Assembly (NCBI RefSeq): GCF_020740535.1
Contig: NZ_CP082362.1
Span: forward strand, 6,941,501-7,005,500
DNA from: Streptomyces profundus
GTDB taxonomy: Bacteria; Actinomycetota; Actinomycetes; Streptomycetales; Streptomycetaceae
DNA: 64,000 nt
Direction of reading: 5' to 3'
A model generated the notes under the pieces. It had not been told where the DNA came from. It was given only the letters and a program-made list of their open reading frames with translations, and ran no database searches. The translations under genes were made by a program, and so were the position numbers. Of the stretch, positions 55,773 to 63,392 are shown piece after piece. Each line of letters opens with the position of its first letter. Within the stretch, counting starts at the first letter, position 1.

Positions 55773-55810
55773 GAGCCTCCCGGCGGGATGGGATCCCGGT
55801 CGAGAGGCTC
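55773..55810 (-). other. Structured 5' leader hairpin of the AKR gene
   Basis: On the minus strand, GAGCCTC (55804-55810) pairs with GAGGCTC (55773-55779), and an inner CGGGAT/ATCCCG stem is possible, followed by TTTGTC and then the ribosome site. It resembles a terminator or attenuator in the 5' leader, 24 bases upstream of the start codon. The remaining 240 bases up to the divergent DUF3068 gene hold no gene that I can support. Confidence 0.4.
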
Positions 55811-56050
55811 GCGTTCGTCGCACACCCTAGCAGGGGCGAGCGCCGCTCCCGGGCCTGTGACCAGGTGGTCACCCGCGCCGGAGGCGTCCCCAGGGTTACC
55901 GGCGAGTCACTCACGGGTTACCCGCGAGTTGGAATGGCGGCCTTCTCGCCCGTGAACAGGGGTCATATGCCCATTGACGGGGTACCTCGCGGATCCATAG
56001 GTTGTCTCAGCCGTCGCACAAAGCCGTGTGCGCGTAGTCGGGAGATGCCC

Positions 56051-57097
56051 ATGCGAAGAAGCACTTGGATTCTGTCTGGATCGGCCGCCGTCCTGGTGGC
56101 CGCCTCGGTGGTGACGCGAGTCGTGGTCTACCCGAGCGTGCACCAGCTTCCGGACGATACCGACAGCGTCTTCGAGTACACCGGCACGGCGTCGATGCTC
56201 AACGCGCAGGCGCTGGAGGCCGGCGATCTGGCCAACGCCTTCCTCAACGACATACCGGTGACCCTGGATCGGCACGTCCAGGTGGTCGACACCGACGGGG
56301 GCACCGCCGTCGTCACCGACGACGTCGTCATCAAGGGGCCCGACGACTCGGAGCTGTCCACCACCAGCCACCGCTGGGCCGTCGACCGCAAGGACCTGGA
56401 CGAGGTTCCCGCGCCCGAGGGCTCCGAGGCCGAGGAGCACCAGGGCCTGGTGATCTCCTGGCCGCTGGACCCGAAGGAGCAGGACTACACCTTCTGGGAC
56501 CCCACGACCGGCAGCGAGGCACCGGCGGTCTATGACCGCACCGAGGATGTCGAGGGGCGCGACGCCTATGTCTTCGTGATGAACCACGAGGGCCCGGTGG
56601 CGGACCCGGCCATCCAGGCGCGGTTCCCCGAGGCGCTGCCGAGGGACGTCCTGGCGGGCATCGCCCAGACCCTGCCGCCGGAGCAGCAGCAGTTCGACCC
56701 GGCGATGCTGGAGATGCTGCCGGAGCTGGTGCCGCTGACCTACGCGGCCACCACCGAGCGCGTCGCCTGGGTCGACTCCGAGACGGGCGCCGTCCTCAAC
56801 GGCACGCTGGAACAGACCATCGTGGCGCAGACGGAGGGCCCCGAGGGGCCGGTGACGCTCGCGCCGGTCAACGCCATGTCCGTCGAGGGCACCGAGGAGG
56901 GCACGAAGGAGCGGGCCGACGACGCGGACTCGGCCGCGAACCTGCTCTGGCTGGTCCGCACGGTGATCCCGCTGGGTCTCGGCGGCGTCGCGGTGATCCT
57001 GCTCGCGCTGGCGGTCTGGCTGGAGCTGAAGTCCAGGAGGGGCGCGGCGGGCTCGGAGGACGGCCCGTCGGCGACGCCGGCCGCCGCCACCGACTGA
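56051..57097 (+). CDS. DUF3068-type membrane-anchored protein
   Basis: A 348-residue protein with an N-terminal hydrophobic helix (about 7-26), a large extracellular, acidic domain of about 280 residues with beta-strand alternation (VTLDRHVQVVDTDGGTAVVTDD, YTFWDPTTGSEAPAVYDRT) and a C-terminal transmembrane helix (about 308-330). This two-anchor layout and the 'DVEGRDAYVF' type motif fit DUF3068/porin PorA-like actinobacterial proteins of unknown function. The ATG at 56051 is preferred over the one two codons earlier because GGGAG is six bases from it. The gene is divergent from the AKR gene. Confidence 0.75.
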   Translation: MRRSTWILSGSAAVLVAASVVTRVVVYPSVHQLPDDTDSVFEYTGTASMLNAQALEAGDLANAFLNDIPVTLDRHVQVVDTDGGTAVVTDDVVIKGPDDSELSTTSHRWAVDRKDLDEVPAPEGSEAEEHQGLVISWPLDPKEQDYTFWDPTTGSEAPAVYDRTEDVEGRDAYVFVMNHEGPVADPAIQARFPEALPRDVLAGIAQTLPPEQQQFDPAMLEMLPELVPLTYAATTERVAWVDSETGAVLNGTLEQTIVAQTEGPEGPVTLAPVNAMSVEGTEEGTKERADDADSAANLLWLVRTVIPLGLGGVAVILLALAVWLELKSRRGAAGSEDGPSATPAAATD

Positions 57098-57148
57098 CCG
57101 GCCCGGAGATCCCGGAACCTCCGGAACTCCCGGCAACGAAAGACCGCG

Positions 57149-57189
57149 CGCAGGGGCGCTCGGCGGGTCTCCCGCCGAGCGCCCCTGCG
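57149..57189. terminator. Terminator after the DUF3068 gene
   Basis: A perfect 18-bp stem (57149-57166 and 57172-57189) with loop GTCTC, 51 bases after the stop codon. It is the longest perfect stem seen in this window. Confidence 0.8.
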
Positions 57190-57201
57190 GCGTCTCCTGG
57201 C

Positions 57202-57233
57202 GGTGTGGACGGCCGGTGTGGACGGCCGGTGTG
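57202..57233. repeat. Short tandem repeat
   Basis: GGTGTGGACGGCC is repeated head to tail at 57202-57214 and 57215-57227, with a third partial copy, GGTGTG, at 57228-57233. Two and a half units of 13 bases lie in the intergenic region upstream of the sugar dehydrogenase. It may be a slippage product. Confidence 0.6.
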
Positions 57234-57238
57234 AATGG

Positions 57239-57279
57239 GCGCTCCATGGGAGCGCGGGCGGGTTATGGGATCGCTCCAG
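57239..57279 (+). promoter_or_regulatory. CebR-like boxes upstream of the sugar dehydrogenase gene
   Basis: An inverted repeat GCGCTCC-ATG-GGAGCGC (57239-57255) contains TGGGAGCGC, the first nine bases of the CebR box. A second element TGGGATCGCTCCAG (57266-57279) matches TGGGAGCGCTCCCA at 11 of 14 positions. Together they suggest cello-oligosaccharide control of the downstream CBM2 dehydrogenase. The remaining intergenic sequence to 57518 shows no gene. Confidence 0.45.
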
Positions 57280-57518
57280 GGAACGAAGGTCGGGTACGCG
57301 ATCTGGCGTGGCGGGGGAGGGAGCGGATACCGTCGCGCCAGCCGCATCCGGTATGTGGCCGCTGGCAGAAGCTGGGCGCAACTCACCCCAAACTATGAGA
57401 AGTTGACCGGCTGTGGTCGGAGTTGTGTCCAGTTCGCTCTCCCCTGTTCGAGGATTCACGGCACTTCGAGACCCCCACGAAACCAGGGGAACCACCCCCC
57501 TCACCTCTGGAGCCGCAA

Positions 57519-59099
57519 ATGAAGAGACATCGCTTGTTGGGGCCGCTGATGGTAGCGCTCCCACTCGCTCTGCTCGCCCCCCTGACCGCCTCGGCATCGA
57601 TGCCGGCCGACGCCGCCGCCCGCCTGGCGGCGCCGGCGGAGTCGGCGGCGGAGGCGCCGGTCGAGACGGCCGCCGTCCCGTTGGAGGACCTCACCGCGCT
57701 CAGCACCCAGGTCGCCTCGGGGCTGCGCCGTCCCACCAGCCTGGTCGCGCCGGACGACGGCACCGACCGGCTGCTGATCACCGAGAAGCTCGGCACCGTC
57801 CGCGAGTACCACCCCGACACCGGGCTGGAGACCGCTCCGATCCTCGACATCTCGGATGTGGTGGATCCCTCCGGCAACGAGAGCGGGCTGCTCGGCATCG
57901 CGCCGGCGCCGGACTTCACCGACAGCCAGGAGCTGTATCTCGCCTACACCGCGCTGCCGGAGGGCGCGGTGACCCTGGCCCGCTACGGGCTCGACGACTC
58001 CTCCCTCGAAGTGCTGCTGACCCAGGAGCACGCCGAGTTCGACAACCACAACGGTGGCCAGATCGTCTTCGGCCCCGACGGCTACCTGTACTGGGCCATC
58101 GGTGACGGCGGCGGCTCGGGCGACCCGTTCTCCGCCGGGCAGCGCCTGGACACGTTGCTGGGCAAGATCCTGCGCCTCGACGTGAGCGCGAGCTGTGGGG
58201 ATCTCGCCTACTGCGTTCCGTCGGACAATCCGTTCGTCGGCGTCGAGGGCGCCCGCGAGGAGATCTGGACCTACGGGGTGCGCAACCCCTGGAAGTTCTC
58301 CTTCGACAGCGCCGACGGCTCGCTCTGGATCGCCGATGTCGGTCAGGGCGGCTACGAGGAGATCAACCACCTGGCTCCCGGGCAGGGCGGTGCCAACCTC
58401 GGTTGGTCCTGCCGCGAGGGGCTTGAGGAGTTCGACCCCGAGCAGTGCCCCGACCCGTCCGAACTCACCGACCCGATCTACACCTACCCGCTGACCGGCG
58501 GCAACTGCGCCGTCATCGGCGGCCATGTCTACCGGGGCGCCGAGTTCGCCGACCTGGCGGGCGGCACCTATGTCGCCGTCGACTACTGCTCGTCCAAGGT
58601 GTTCGGCGTCCGTGCCGACGGCAGCGGCGGCTACGAGGGCGCCGAGATCGGCAACATCGGCGAGACCTCCACCCTGGTGTCGTCGATCGCCACCACCGTC
58701 GACGGTGAGCTGTACGCCGTCAACGACCTGCCCGGCGGGCTGCACCGCATCACGTTCGAGGGCCCGGCGGCGGCGAGCACCTGCGCGGTCAGCCTCACCG
58801 CCGAGACCTGGGGCACCGGGCTGACCGCGGACATCACCGTCACCAACACCGGCGACGAGCCGCTCACCGGCTGGTCGCTCTCCTTCGCGCTCGCCGAGGG
58901 CCAGCGGCTGGTCTCCGGCTGGGGCGCCGCGTTCACCACCTCGGGCACCACCGTGACGGCCAGCGGTGAGCCGCACAACGAGACGATCGCCCCCGGGGCC
59001 AGCGCCACCCTCGGGTTCCTCGCCAGTCACGGCGGGGACAGCTCGACGCCGAGCGTCTTCACCCTCAACGAGGGAGCCTGCGTCCTCGCCGACGCCTGA
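57519..59099 (+). CDS. Secreted PQQ-dependent sugar dehydrogenase with C-terminal CBM2
   Basis: A 526-residue secreted protein: signal peptide to about residue 27, a glucose/sorbosone-dehydrogenase-type beta-propeller (residues about 60-420, with EFDNHNGGQIVFGPDG, catalytic His in HNGG; WTYGVRNPWKFSFD; and DVGQGGYEEIN) and a C-terminal CBM2-like module (about 425-526, Cys near each end, TAETWGTGLTADITVTNTG, LTGWSLSFAL). This arrangement corresponds to carbohydrate-anchored PQQ dehydrogenases (AA12-like). It should oxidise a sugar next to cellulose and could feed electrons to lytic monooxygenases. The ATG at 57519 is used; the ribosome site is weak. Confidence 0.85.
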   Translation: MKRHRLLGPLMVALPLALLAPLTASASMPADAAARLAAPAESAAEAPVETAAVPLEDLTALSTQVASGLRRPTSLVAPDDGTDRLLITEKLGTVREYHPDTGLETAPILDISDVVDPSGNESGLLGIAPAPDFTDSQELYLAYTALPEGAVTLARYGLDDSSLEVLLTQEHAEFDNHNGGQIVFGPDGYLYWAIGDGGGSGDPFSAGQRLDTLLGKILRLDVSASCGDLAYCVPSDNPFVGVEGAREEIWTYGVRNPWKFSFDSADGSLWIADVGQGGYEEINHLAPGQGGANLGWSCREGLEEFDPEQCPDPSELTDPIYTYPLTGGNCAVIGGHVYRGAEFADLAGGTYVAVDYCSSKVFGVRADGSGGYEGAEIGNIGETSTLVSSIATTVDGELYAVNDLPGGLHRITFEGPAAASTCAVSLTAETWGTGLTADITVTNTGDEPLTGWSLSFALAEGQRLVSGWGAAFTTSGTTVTASGEPHNETIAPGASATLGFLASHGGDSSTPSVFTLNEGACVLADA

Positions 59100-59127
59100 C
59101 GGCGCGTCGGTGGCCACCGACCGGCCC

Positions 59128-59157
59128 GGGCCCGCCGCACCACGGTGCGGCGGGCCC
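59128..59157. terminator. Bidirectional terminator
   Basis: Perfect 14-bp stem (59128-59141 and 59144-59157) with a two-base AC gap between arms, between convergent dehydrogenase and aminotransferase genes. Confidence 0.7.
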
Positions 59158-59183
59158 CGCCGTCCCTCCGGGCGCGCGCCCCG

Positions 59184-60485
59184 TCAGTCGGGGACCACGT
59201 CCGCCGCGCGTGCGACGGCGTCCCGCGGTTGCGCGCCGGGCCTGGCGGTGACGGCGGCGAGCGCGTCGCCGAGATGGCGCAGCGCCGCGTCGATCCACGG
59301 CAGCCCCTCCGGCTCGGGCGACGCCAACGCCGCGAGCCGGTCCCGCTCCGTCTCCCCGTAGAGCAGCCCGGTCGCGATCCGCAGAGTCAGCGTGGAGGCG
59401 GGATCCCCGAACGCGCTGCCGGGCAGCGCGGCGACGCCGTGCCGCTCCAACAGGGTGGTGGCCAACGCCGCGCTGGTCGTGACGCCGCGCGCCCGGAGCG
59501 GCCGGCCGACGGGGGCGAAGTCGGGGTAGAGATAGAAGCCGCCCCGCGGCGGACGGCAGCGCGCGCCGGCGGCCACCAGCCGGGTGTGCGCCGCTTCGGC
59601 GACCCGCGCGTGCAGCTGCCGCGCCCGTGTCACATACGCCGTGATCTCGGGTGGTTCACGCAGCGCGTGGACGGCCACGGCCTGCATGGGCGCGGCCAGG
59701 CTGGACCAGATCTCGCTGGCGATCCCGGTCAGCCGCTCGCCGAGGCGCCGCCCCCACGGGCCGGCCGGCAGCCGCGCGAAGCCGACGCGCCAGCCGCCCA
59801 CCGCGAGGGACTTGCTCAACCCGCTGGTGACCACGGTCTGTTCCCAGCCGAGCGTGGCCGGGCTCGGCACCGGCCCTCGATGGCCCAGCTCGGCGTAGAT
59901 CTCGTCGCTGATCACCGTCAGGCCCCGGCGGGCCGCCACGGCCAGCACCGAGGCGATCCGCTGCTCGTCGGCGACGGTGCCGGTGGGGTTGTCCGGCACG
60001 GTCAGGACCAGCACCCCGGGGCGCGCGCCCGCCGCCTCGGCCCGGCGCAGCGACAGTTCCAGCAGCTCGGGCGCGGGGATGCCGCCGGCGTCCGCGGGGA
60101 TGGGCACCTCGATCACTCGGCGGCCCAGCAGGGCGGCCTGCGCCGTGTAGGAGACCCAGGAGGGGCGGGGCAGCACCACATCCCCCTCCAACGCGGCCAG
60201 CAGGGCGAAGAGCAGGGGCTTGCTGCCCGGTGCGAAGAGCACCTGCTCGGGCTCGGTGGCCAGCCCACGGCGGCCGAACCAGCCGGCCGCCGCCTCTCTG
60301 GCCTCCGGCGAACCGACCACCGGCCCATAGCCGCTGCGGCCCGCGGAGGCGGCGAGCACCTCGGTGAGCCCGGGGGCGACGGGCAGCCCGGCCTCGCCGA
60401 AGCCCAGGTGGAGCGTCGCCAGCCCGGCCGCCCGTCGCGCCCGCACGGCCTCGTCGATCGCCAGCGTCGCGGAGTGCGCTGTCAA
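59184..60485 (-). CDS. PLP-dependent class I/II aminotransferase
   Basis: A 433-residue fold-type I aminotransferase. Landmarks are YGPVVGSPEAREAAAGWF near residue 50, PDNPTGTVADE (the family's N-P-T-G), SDEIYAEL (the Asp that pairs with PLP nitrogen) and TSGLSKSLAVGGWRVGF (the Lys that binds PLP), and the C-terminal Arg in LRIATG. The TTG at 60485 is chosen because AGGAG lies nine bases upstream and the family start fits there. It is divergent from the riboswitch-controlled citramalate-synthase-like gene and probably transaminates a branched or unusual keto acid. Confidence 0.8.
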   Translation of the reverse strand: MTAHSATLAIDEAVRARRAAGLATLHLGFGEAGLPVAPGLTEVLAASAGRSGYGPVVGSPEAREAAAGWFGRRGLATEPEQVLFAPGSKPLLFALLAALEGDVVLPRPSWVSYTAQAALLGRRVIEVPIPADAGGIPAPELLELSLRRAEAAGARPGVLVLTVPDNPTGTVADEQRIASVLAVAARRGLTVISDEIYAELGHRGPVPSPATLGWEQTVVTSGLSKSLAVGGWRVGFARLPAGPWGRRLGERLTGIASEIWSSLAAPMQAVAVHALREPPEITAYVTRARQLHARVAEAAHTRLVAAGARCRPPRGGFYLYPDFAPVGRPLRARGVTTSAALATTLLERHGVAALPGSAFGDPASTLTLRIATGLLYGETERDRLAALASPEPEGLPWIDAALRHLGDALAAVTARPGAQPRDAVARAADVVPD

Positions 60486-60730
60486 GGGGAACCACTCCTG
60501 TCCTGTGGTGGGTCGGCCGCCGGGAGCGAGGGGGCCGCCCCGGCACGGCCAGACGCGTCCGCCCATCCTTCCAGCCACCCACCCCCCGTCGGGGGCACCG
60601 ACGCGCCCTCGTACGGGGTGAGTCGAAAGCCGCGTATCGCTCCCAAGCGCGTTGGTTACGGACAAACGGCGGTACCTGACAGGGGGGTAGGAAAACCCAA
60701 CAGGGGTCCGCCGGGCGGGGATTCCCTGCT

Positions 60731-60840
60731 AATCTGTGGGGAAAGCGCCTGCGAAGTGGGGAAGCCGGTGAGAATCCGGCGCGGTCCCGCCACTGTGACC
60801 CGACGAAAGTCGGGAAGCCAGATTGCCGCTCGCAGGTATC
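60731..60840 (+). ncRNA. Cobalamin (B12/adenosylcobalamin) riboswitch
   Basis: The aptamer consensus is present in order: GGGGAAGCCGGTGAGAATCC (60758-60777), then the B12-box core GCGGTCCCGCCACTGTGACC (60781-60800) and GGGAAGCCAGATT (60812-60824). AATCT at 60731 can pair with AGATT at 60820 to close P1. It reads on the plus strand and lies about 290 bases before the citramalate-synthase-like gene. The usual response is that AdoCbl binding turns expression off. Confidence 0.93.
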
Positions 60841-60965
60841 ACGCGAAGCCCACGAGGATGGAGCTGAAACGTCATGGGTTCCCTGCTGCCCTCACGACAT
60901 CGTGCCCCGCGCCGCGCGCGGTGTCTCCCCCTATGCTCCCGCTCGTCCCCATCGGGCAGGATCCC

Positions 60966-60994
60966 GAGGTGAGGGCGCTGTAGCGCCGCACCTC
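60966..60994 (+). terminator. Terminator-like hairpin downstream of the riboswitch
   Basis: GAGGTG (60966-60971) pairs with CACCTC (60989-60994) around an inner GGCGC-TGTA-GCGCC stem. It is downstream of the aptamer on the same strand and about 136 bases before the cimA-like start, so it is the likely expression platform, although it has no clear U-tract. The rest of 60841-61130 has no gene that I can support. Confidence 0.55.
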
Positions 60995-61130
60995 CGTGCT
61001 TCCTCCCCCGGGCCGTGACAACCGGCCCTGGTGTGTTCCCGATTCACCTCATCCGGCGTTCCAGCATGCCGGAATTCAATCCGTGGCTCGATTCTTCGTC
61101 GAAGTCGAGTGGGCGAGACTGGGAAATTCA

Positions 61131-62741
61131 ATGCGTACACAACCGGCGGGGGCTCCCCTGCTCGATTCCTTTCACATCTATGACACCACGCTGCGCGACG
61201 GTGCCCAACAGGAGGGAATATCCTATTCGGTCACCGAGAAACTCGCGGTGGCCAGGCTCCTGGACTCCCTGGGGGTCGGCTTCATCGAGGGCGGCTGGCC
61301 AGGCGCGTTGCCCAGGGACACCGAGTTCTTCCGGCGCGCGGCGGCCGGTGAACTCACCCTGCGGCACGCGGCGCTCGCGGCGTTCGGCAGCACCAGGAAG
61401 GCGGGCACCAGGGCCGATCGGGATCCGCAGGTGCGCGCGCTGCTCGACTCCGAGGCGCCCGTCGTCACGCTCGTCGCCAAGGCGGACCGGCGGCATATCG
61501 AACGGGCGCTGCGCACCGACCCGGCGGAGAACCGCGCGATGATCGCGGACACCGTGCGCCTGCTGGTCGCCGAGGGACGTCGCGTCTTCCTGGACGCCGA
61601 GCACTTCTTCGACGGCTACCAGCACGATCCGGACACCGCGCTCGGGGTGCTGGACGCGGCGGCCGAGGCGGGCGCGGACGTGCTGGTGCTCTGCGACACC
61701 AACGGCGGGAACCTGCCGCTGCGGCTGGCCGAGACGGTCGAGACGGTGCGGGCGCGGACCGGCCTGCGGCTCGGCATCCACTGCCAGGACGACACCGGAT
61801 GCGCCGTGGCCAACACCGTCGCCGCCGTGGCGGCCGGCGTCACCCATGTGCAGTGCACCGCCAACGGCTACGGCGAACGCGCGGGCAACGCCGACCTCTT
61901 CGCCGTGATCGGGAACCTGGTGACCAAGCTGGATCTGCCGGTGCTGCCGGAGGGGCGGCTCGGCGCGCTGGTCGGCGCGGCGGAGGCGATCGCCGCACTG
62001 GCGGACATCGCCGACGACCCGCACCAGCCGTATGTGGGCGCCTCGGCGTTCACCCACAAGGCGGGGCTGCACGCCAGCGGTGTCAAGGCCGATCCGGAGC
62101 TCTACAACCACATCGACCCCCTGGTGGTCGGGAACGGGATGCGCGTCCTGGTCACCGAGATGGCGGGCCGGGCGAGCCTGGAGCTGAAGGGGGCCGAGCT
62201 GGGCCTGGATCTCCGGGCGGATCCCGACGCCCTGACCCGGTCCATCGCGCGGGTGAAGGAACTGGAGGCGGCCGGCTGGTCGTTCGAGGCGGCCGACGCC
62301 TCGTTGGAGCTGCTGCTCCGCGCCGAACTCGCCGTCGGCACGCCCAGGGAGCGGCCCGCGGACTTCCGTCCGGTGTGGCACCGGGTGGTGTCGGAGCACC
62401 GCGCGGACGGCACGGTCGTCTCCGAGGCCACCGTCGGTCTGCGGGTCGGCACCGAACGCGCTGAGGCCACGGCGTCGGGGGAGGGGCCGGTGCGCGCGCT
62501 GGAGGCCGCGCTGCGGCGGGCGCTCGCGCCCCAGCTGCCGTGGCTGGACACCTGGACGCTGTCCTCCTATCAGATCAGGGTCCTGGACGAGGGCTCCCGG
62601 GCGCGGGTCCTGGCCGTCTCCCACGACGGGGAGCGGGAGTGGACCACGGTCGGCGCGAACGCCAGCGTGATCGAGGCCGCGGTGCTGGCGCTCGCCGACG
62701 CCGTCGCCTTCCAGGCGACCCGCCTCGCGCGCGGCGGCTGA
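61131..62741 (+). CDS. cimA: Citramalate-synthase-like enzyme (HMGL/LeuA family)
   Basis: A 536-residue enzyme of the isopropylmalate/citramalate synthase family. The N-terminal HMGL TIM barrel has DTTLRDGAQQEG (Asp18, Arg22, Asp23), a Gln/Asn-rich acyl pocket, and LCDTNGGNLP; the C-terminal 140 residues form the LeuA-type regulatory domain (TWTLSSYQIRVLDEGSR). Citramalate synthases condense pyruvate with acetyl-CoA for isoleucine synthesis. The metal motif expected as H-x-H-D-D-T reads His217-Cys-Gln219-Asp-Asp, so the second metal-binding His is Gln. That departure may mean altered metal use, altered substrate or loss of activity. The ATG at 61131 has GGGAA upstream. The gene is controlled by the cobalamin riboswitch and precedes an Lrp gene. 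Confidence 0.8.
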   Translation: MRTQPAGAPLLDSFHIYDTTLRDGAQQEGISYSVTEKLAVARLLDSLGVGFIEGGWPGALPRDTEFFRRAAAGELTLRHAALAAFGSTRKAGTRADRDPQVRALLDSEAPVVTLVAKADRRHIERALRTDPAENRAMIADTVRLLVAEGRRVFLDAEHFFDGYQHDPDTALGVLDAAAEAGADVLVLCDTNGGNLPLRLAETVETVRARTGLRLGIHCQDDTGCAVANTVAAVAAGVTHVQCTANGYGERAGNADLFAVIGNLVTKLDLPVLPEGRLGALVGAAEAIAALADIADDPHQPYVGASAFTHKAGLHASGVKADPELYNHIDPLVVGNGMRVLVTEMAGRASLELKGAELGLDLRADPDALTRSIARVKELEAAGWSFEAADASLELLLRAELAVGTPRERPADFRPVWHRVVSEHRADGTVVSEATVGLRVGTERAEATASGEGPVRALEAALRRALAPQLPWLDTWTLSSYQIRVLDEGSRARVLAVSHDGEREWTTVGANASVIEAAVLALADAVAFQATRLARGG

Positions 62742-62866
62742 GCCGGGGATCGCGGGGGCCCTCGCCCCGCCGTCCGGCGCGGGCGCCGAGCGCGGCGGCC
62801 GGCCCCGCCCGTCACCATGGGCCGGCCCCGCACCTGCCCGAGGAACAGGCCAGGGAGAGACGTCTG

Positions 62867-63355
62867 TTGAGCACTGTGAGAACCGGGGCGCGCGTCGACG
62901 CGACGGACGCGCGCGTGCTGGCGGCGCTGGCCGAGGAGCCGCGCGCCACGGTCCTGGCGCTGGCGCAGCGCCTCGGCCTGTCCCGCAACACCGTCCAGGC
63001 GCGGCTCGCCAAGCTGGAGCGCGCCGGGGTGCTGCGGTCCTTCGAGCGCCGGATCGATCCGGCCGCCCTGGGGCGGCCGTTGACCGCCTTTGTCACGGCC
63101 GAGGTGGAGCAGCGCCGGCTCGCCGAGGTCGCCGGGGCGCTCGCCGGGATCGACGAGGTGGTCGAGGTGATCGGCGTCAGCGGCGACATGGACCTGCTGA
63201 TCCGGGTGATCGCCACCGACGCCGAGGACCTCTACCGGGTCGCCGGCAGCGTCCTGGCCTGCCCCGGAGTGGTGCGCACGAGCACCGCGTTGGCGATGCG
63301 CGAGCTGATTCCGTTCCGGCTGACAGGTCTGCTCGCCCGGCTCGCCGAACGCTGA
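62867..63355 (+). CDS. Lrp/AsnC-family regulator
   Basis: A 162-residue feast/famine regulator. Helix-turn-helix at about residues 10-60 (VLAALAEEPRATVLALAQRLG, LSRNTVQARLAKLERAG) and a RAM ligand-binding domain (VSGDMDLLIRVIATDAEDLYR). The TTG at 62867 has GGGAG nine bases upstream; a GTG three codons later is the alternative. It follows the citramalate-synthase-like gene by 125 bases and probably senses an amino acid such as isoleucine, leucine or another branched-chain residue (inference). Confidence 0.87.
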   Translation: MSTVRTGARVDATDARVLAALAEEPRATVLALAQRLGLSRNTVQARLAKLERAGVLRSFERRIDPAALGRPLTAFVTAEVEQRRLAEVAGALAGIDEVVEVIGVSGDMDLLIRVIATDAEDLYRVAGSVLACPGVVRTSTALAMRELIPFRLTGLLARLAER

Positions 63356-63392
63356 GCGCCGCCGGGCCCGCCCGCTGGCCCGGCGCCTCGGT

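Noticed and set aside
57202..57233. Possible CRISPR-like array
   Set aside because: Two and a half head-to-tail 13-base units with no spacers; it is a small tandem duplication.
60858..60983. Short ORFs after the riboswitch (41 codons from 60858, 32 codons from 60874)
   Set aside because: Neither resembles a cobalt-transporter subunit or known leader peptide, and their ends fall in the terminator-like hairpin. They might be leader ORFs but I cannot support that.
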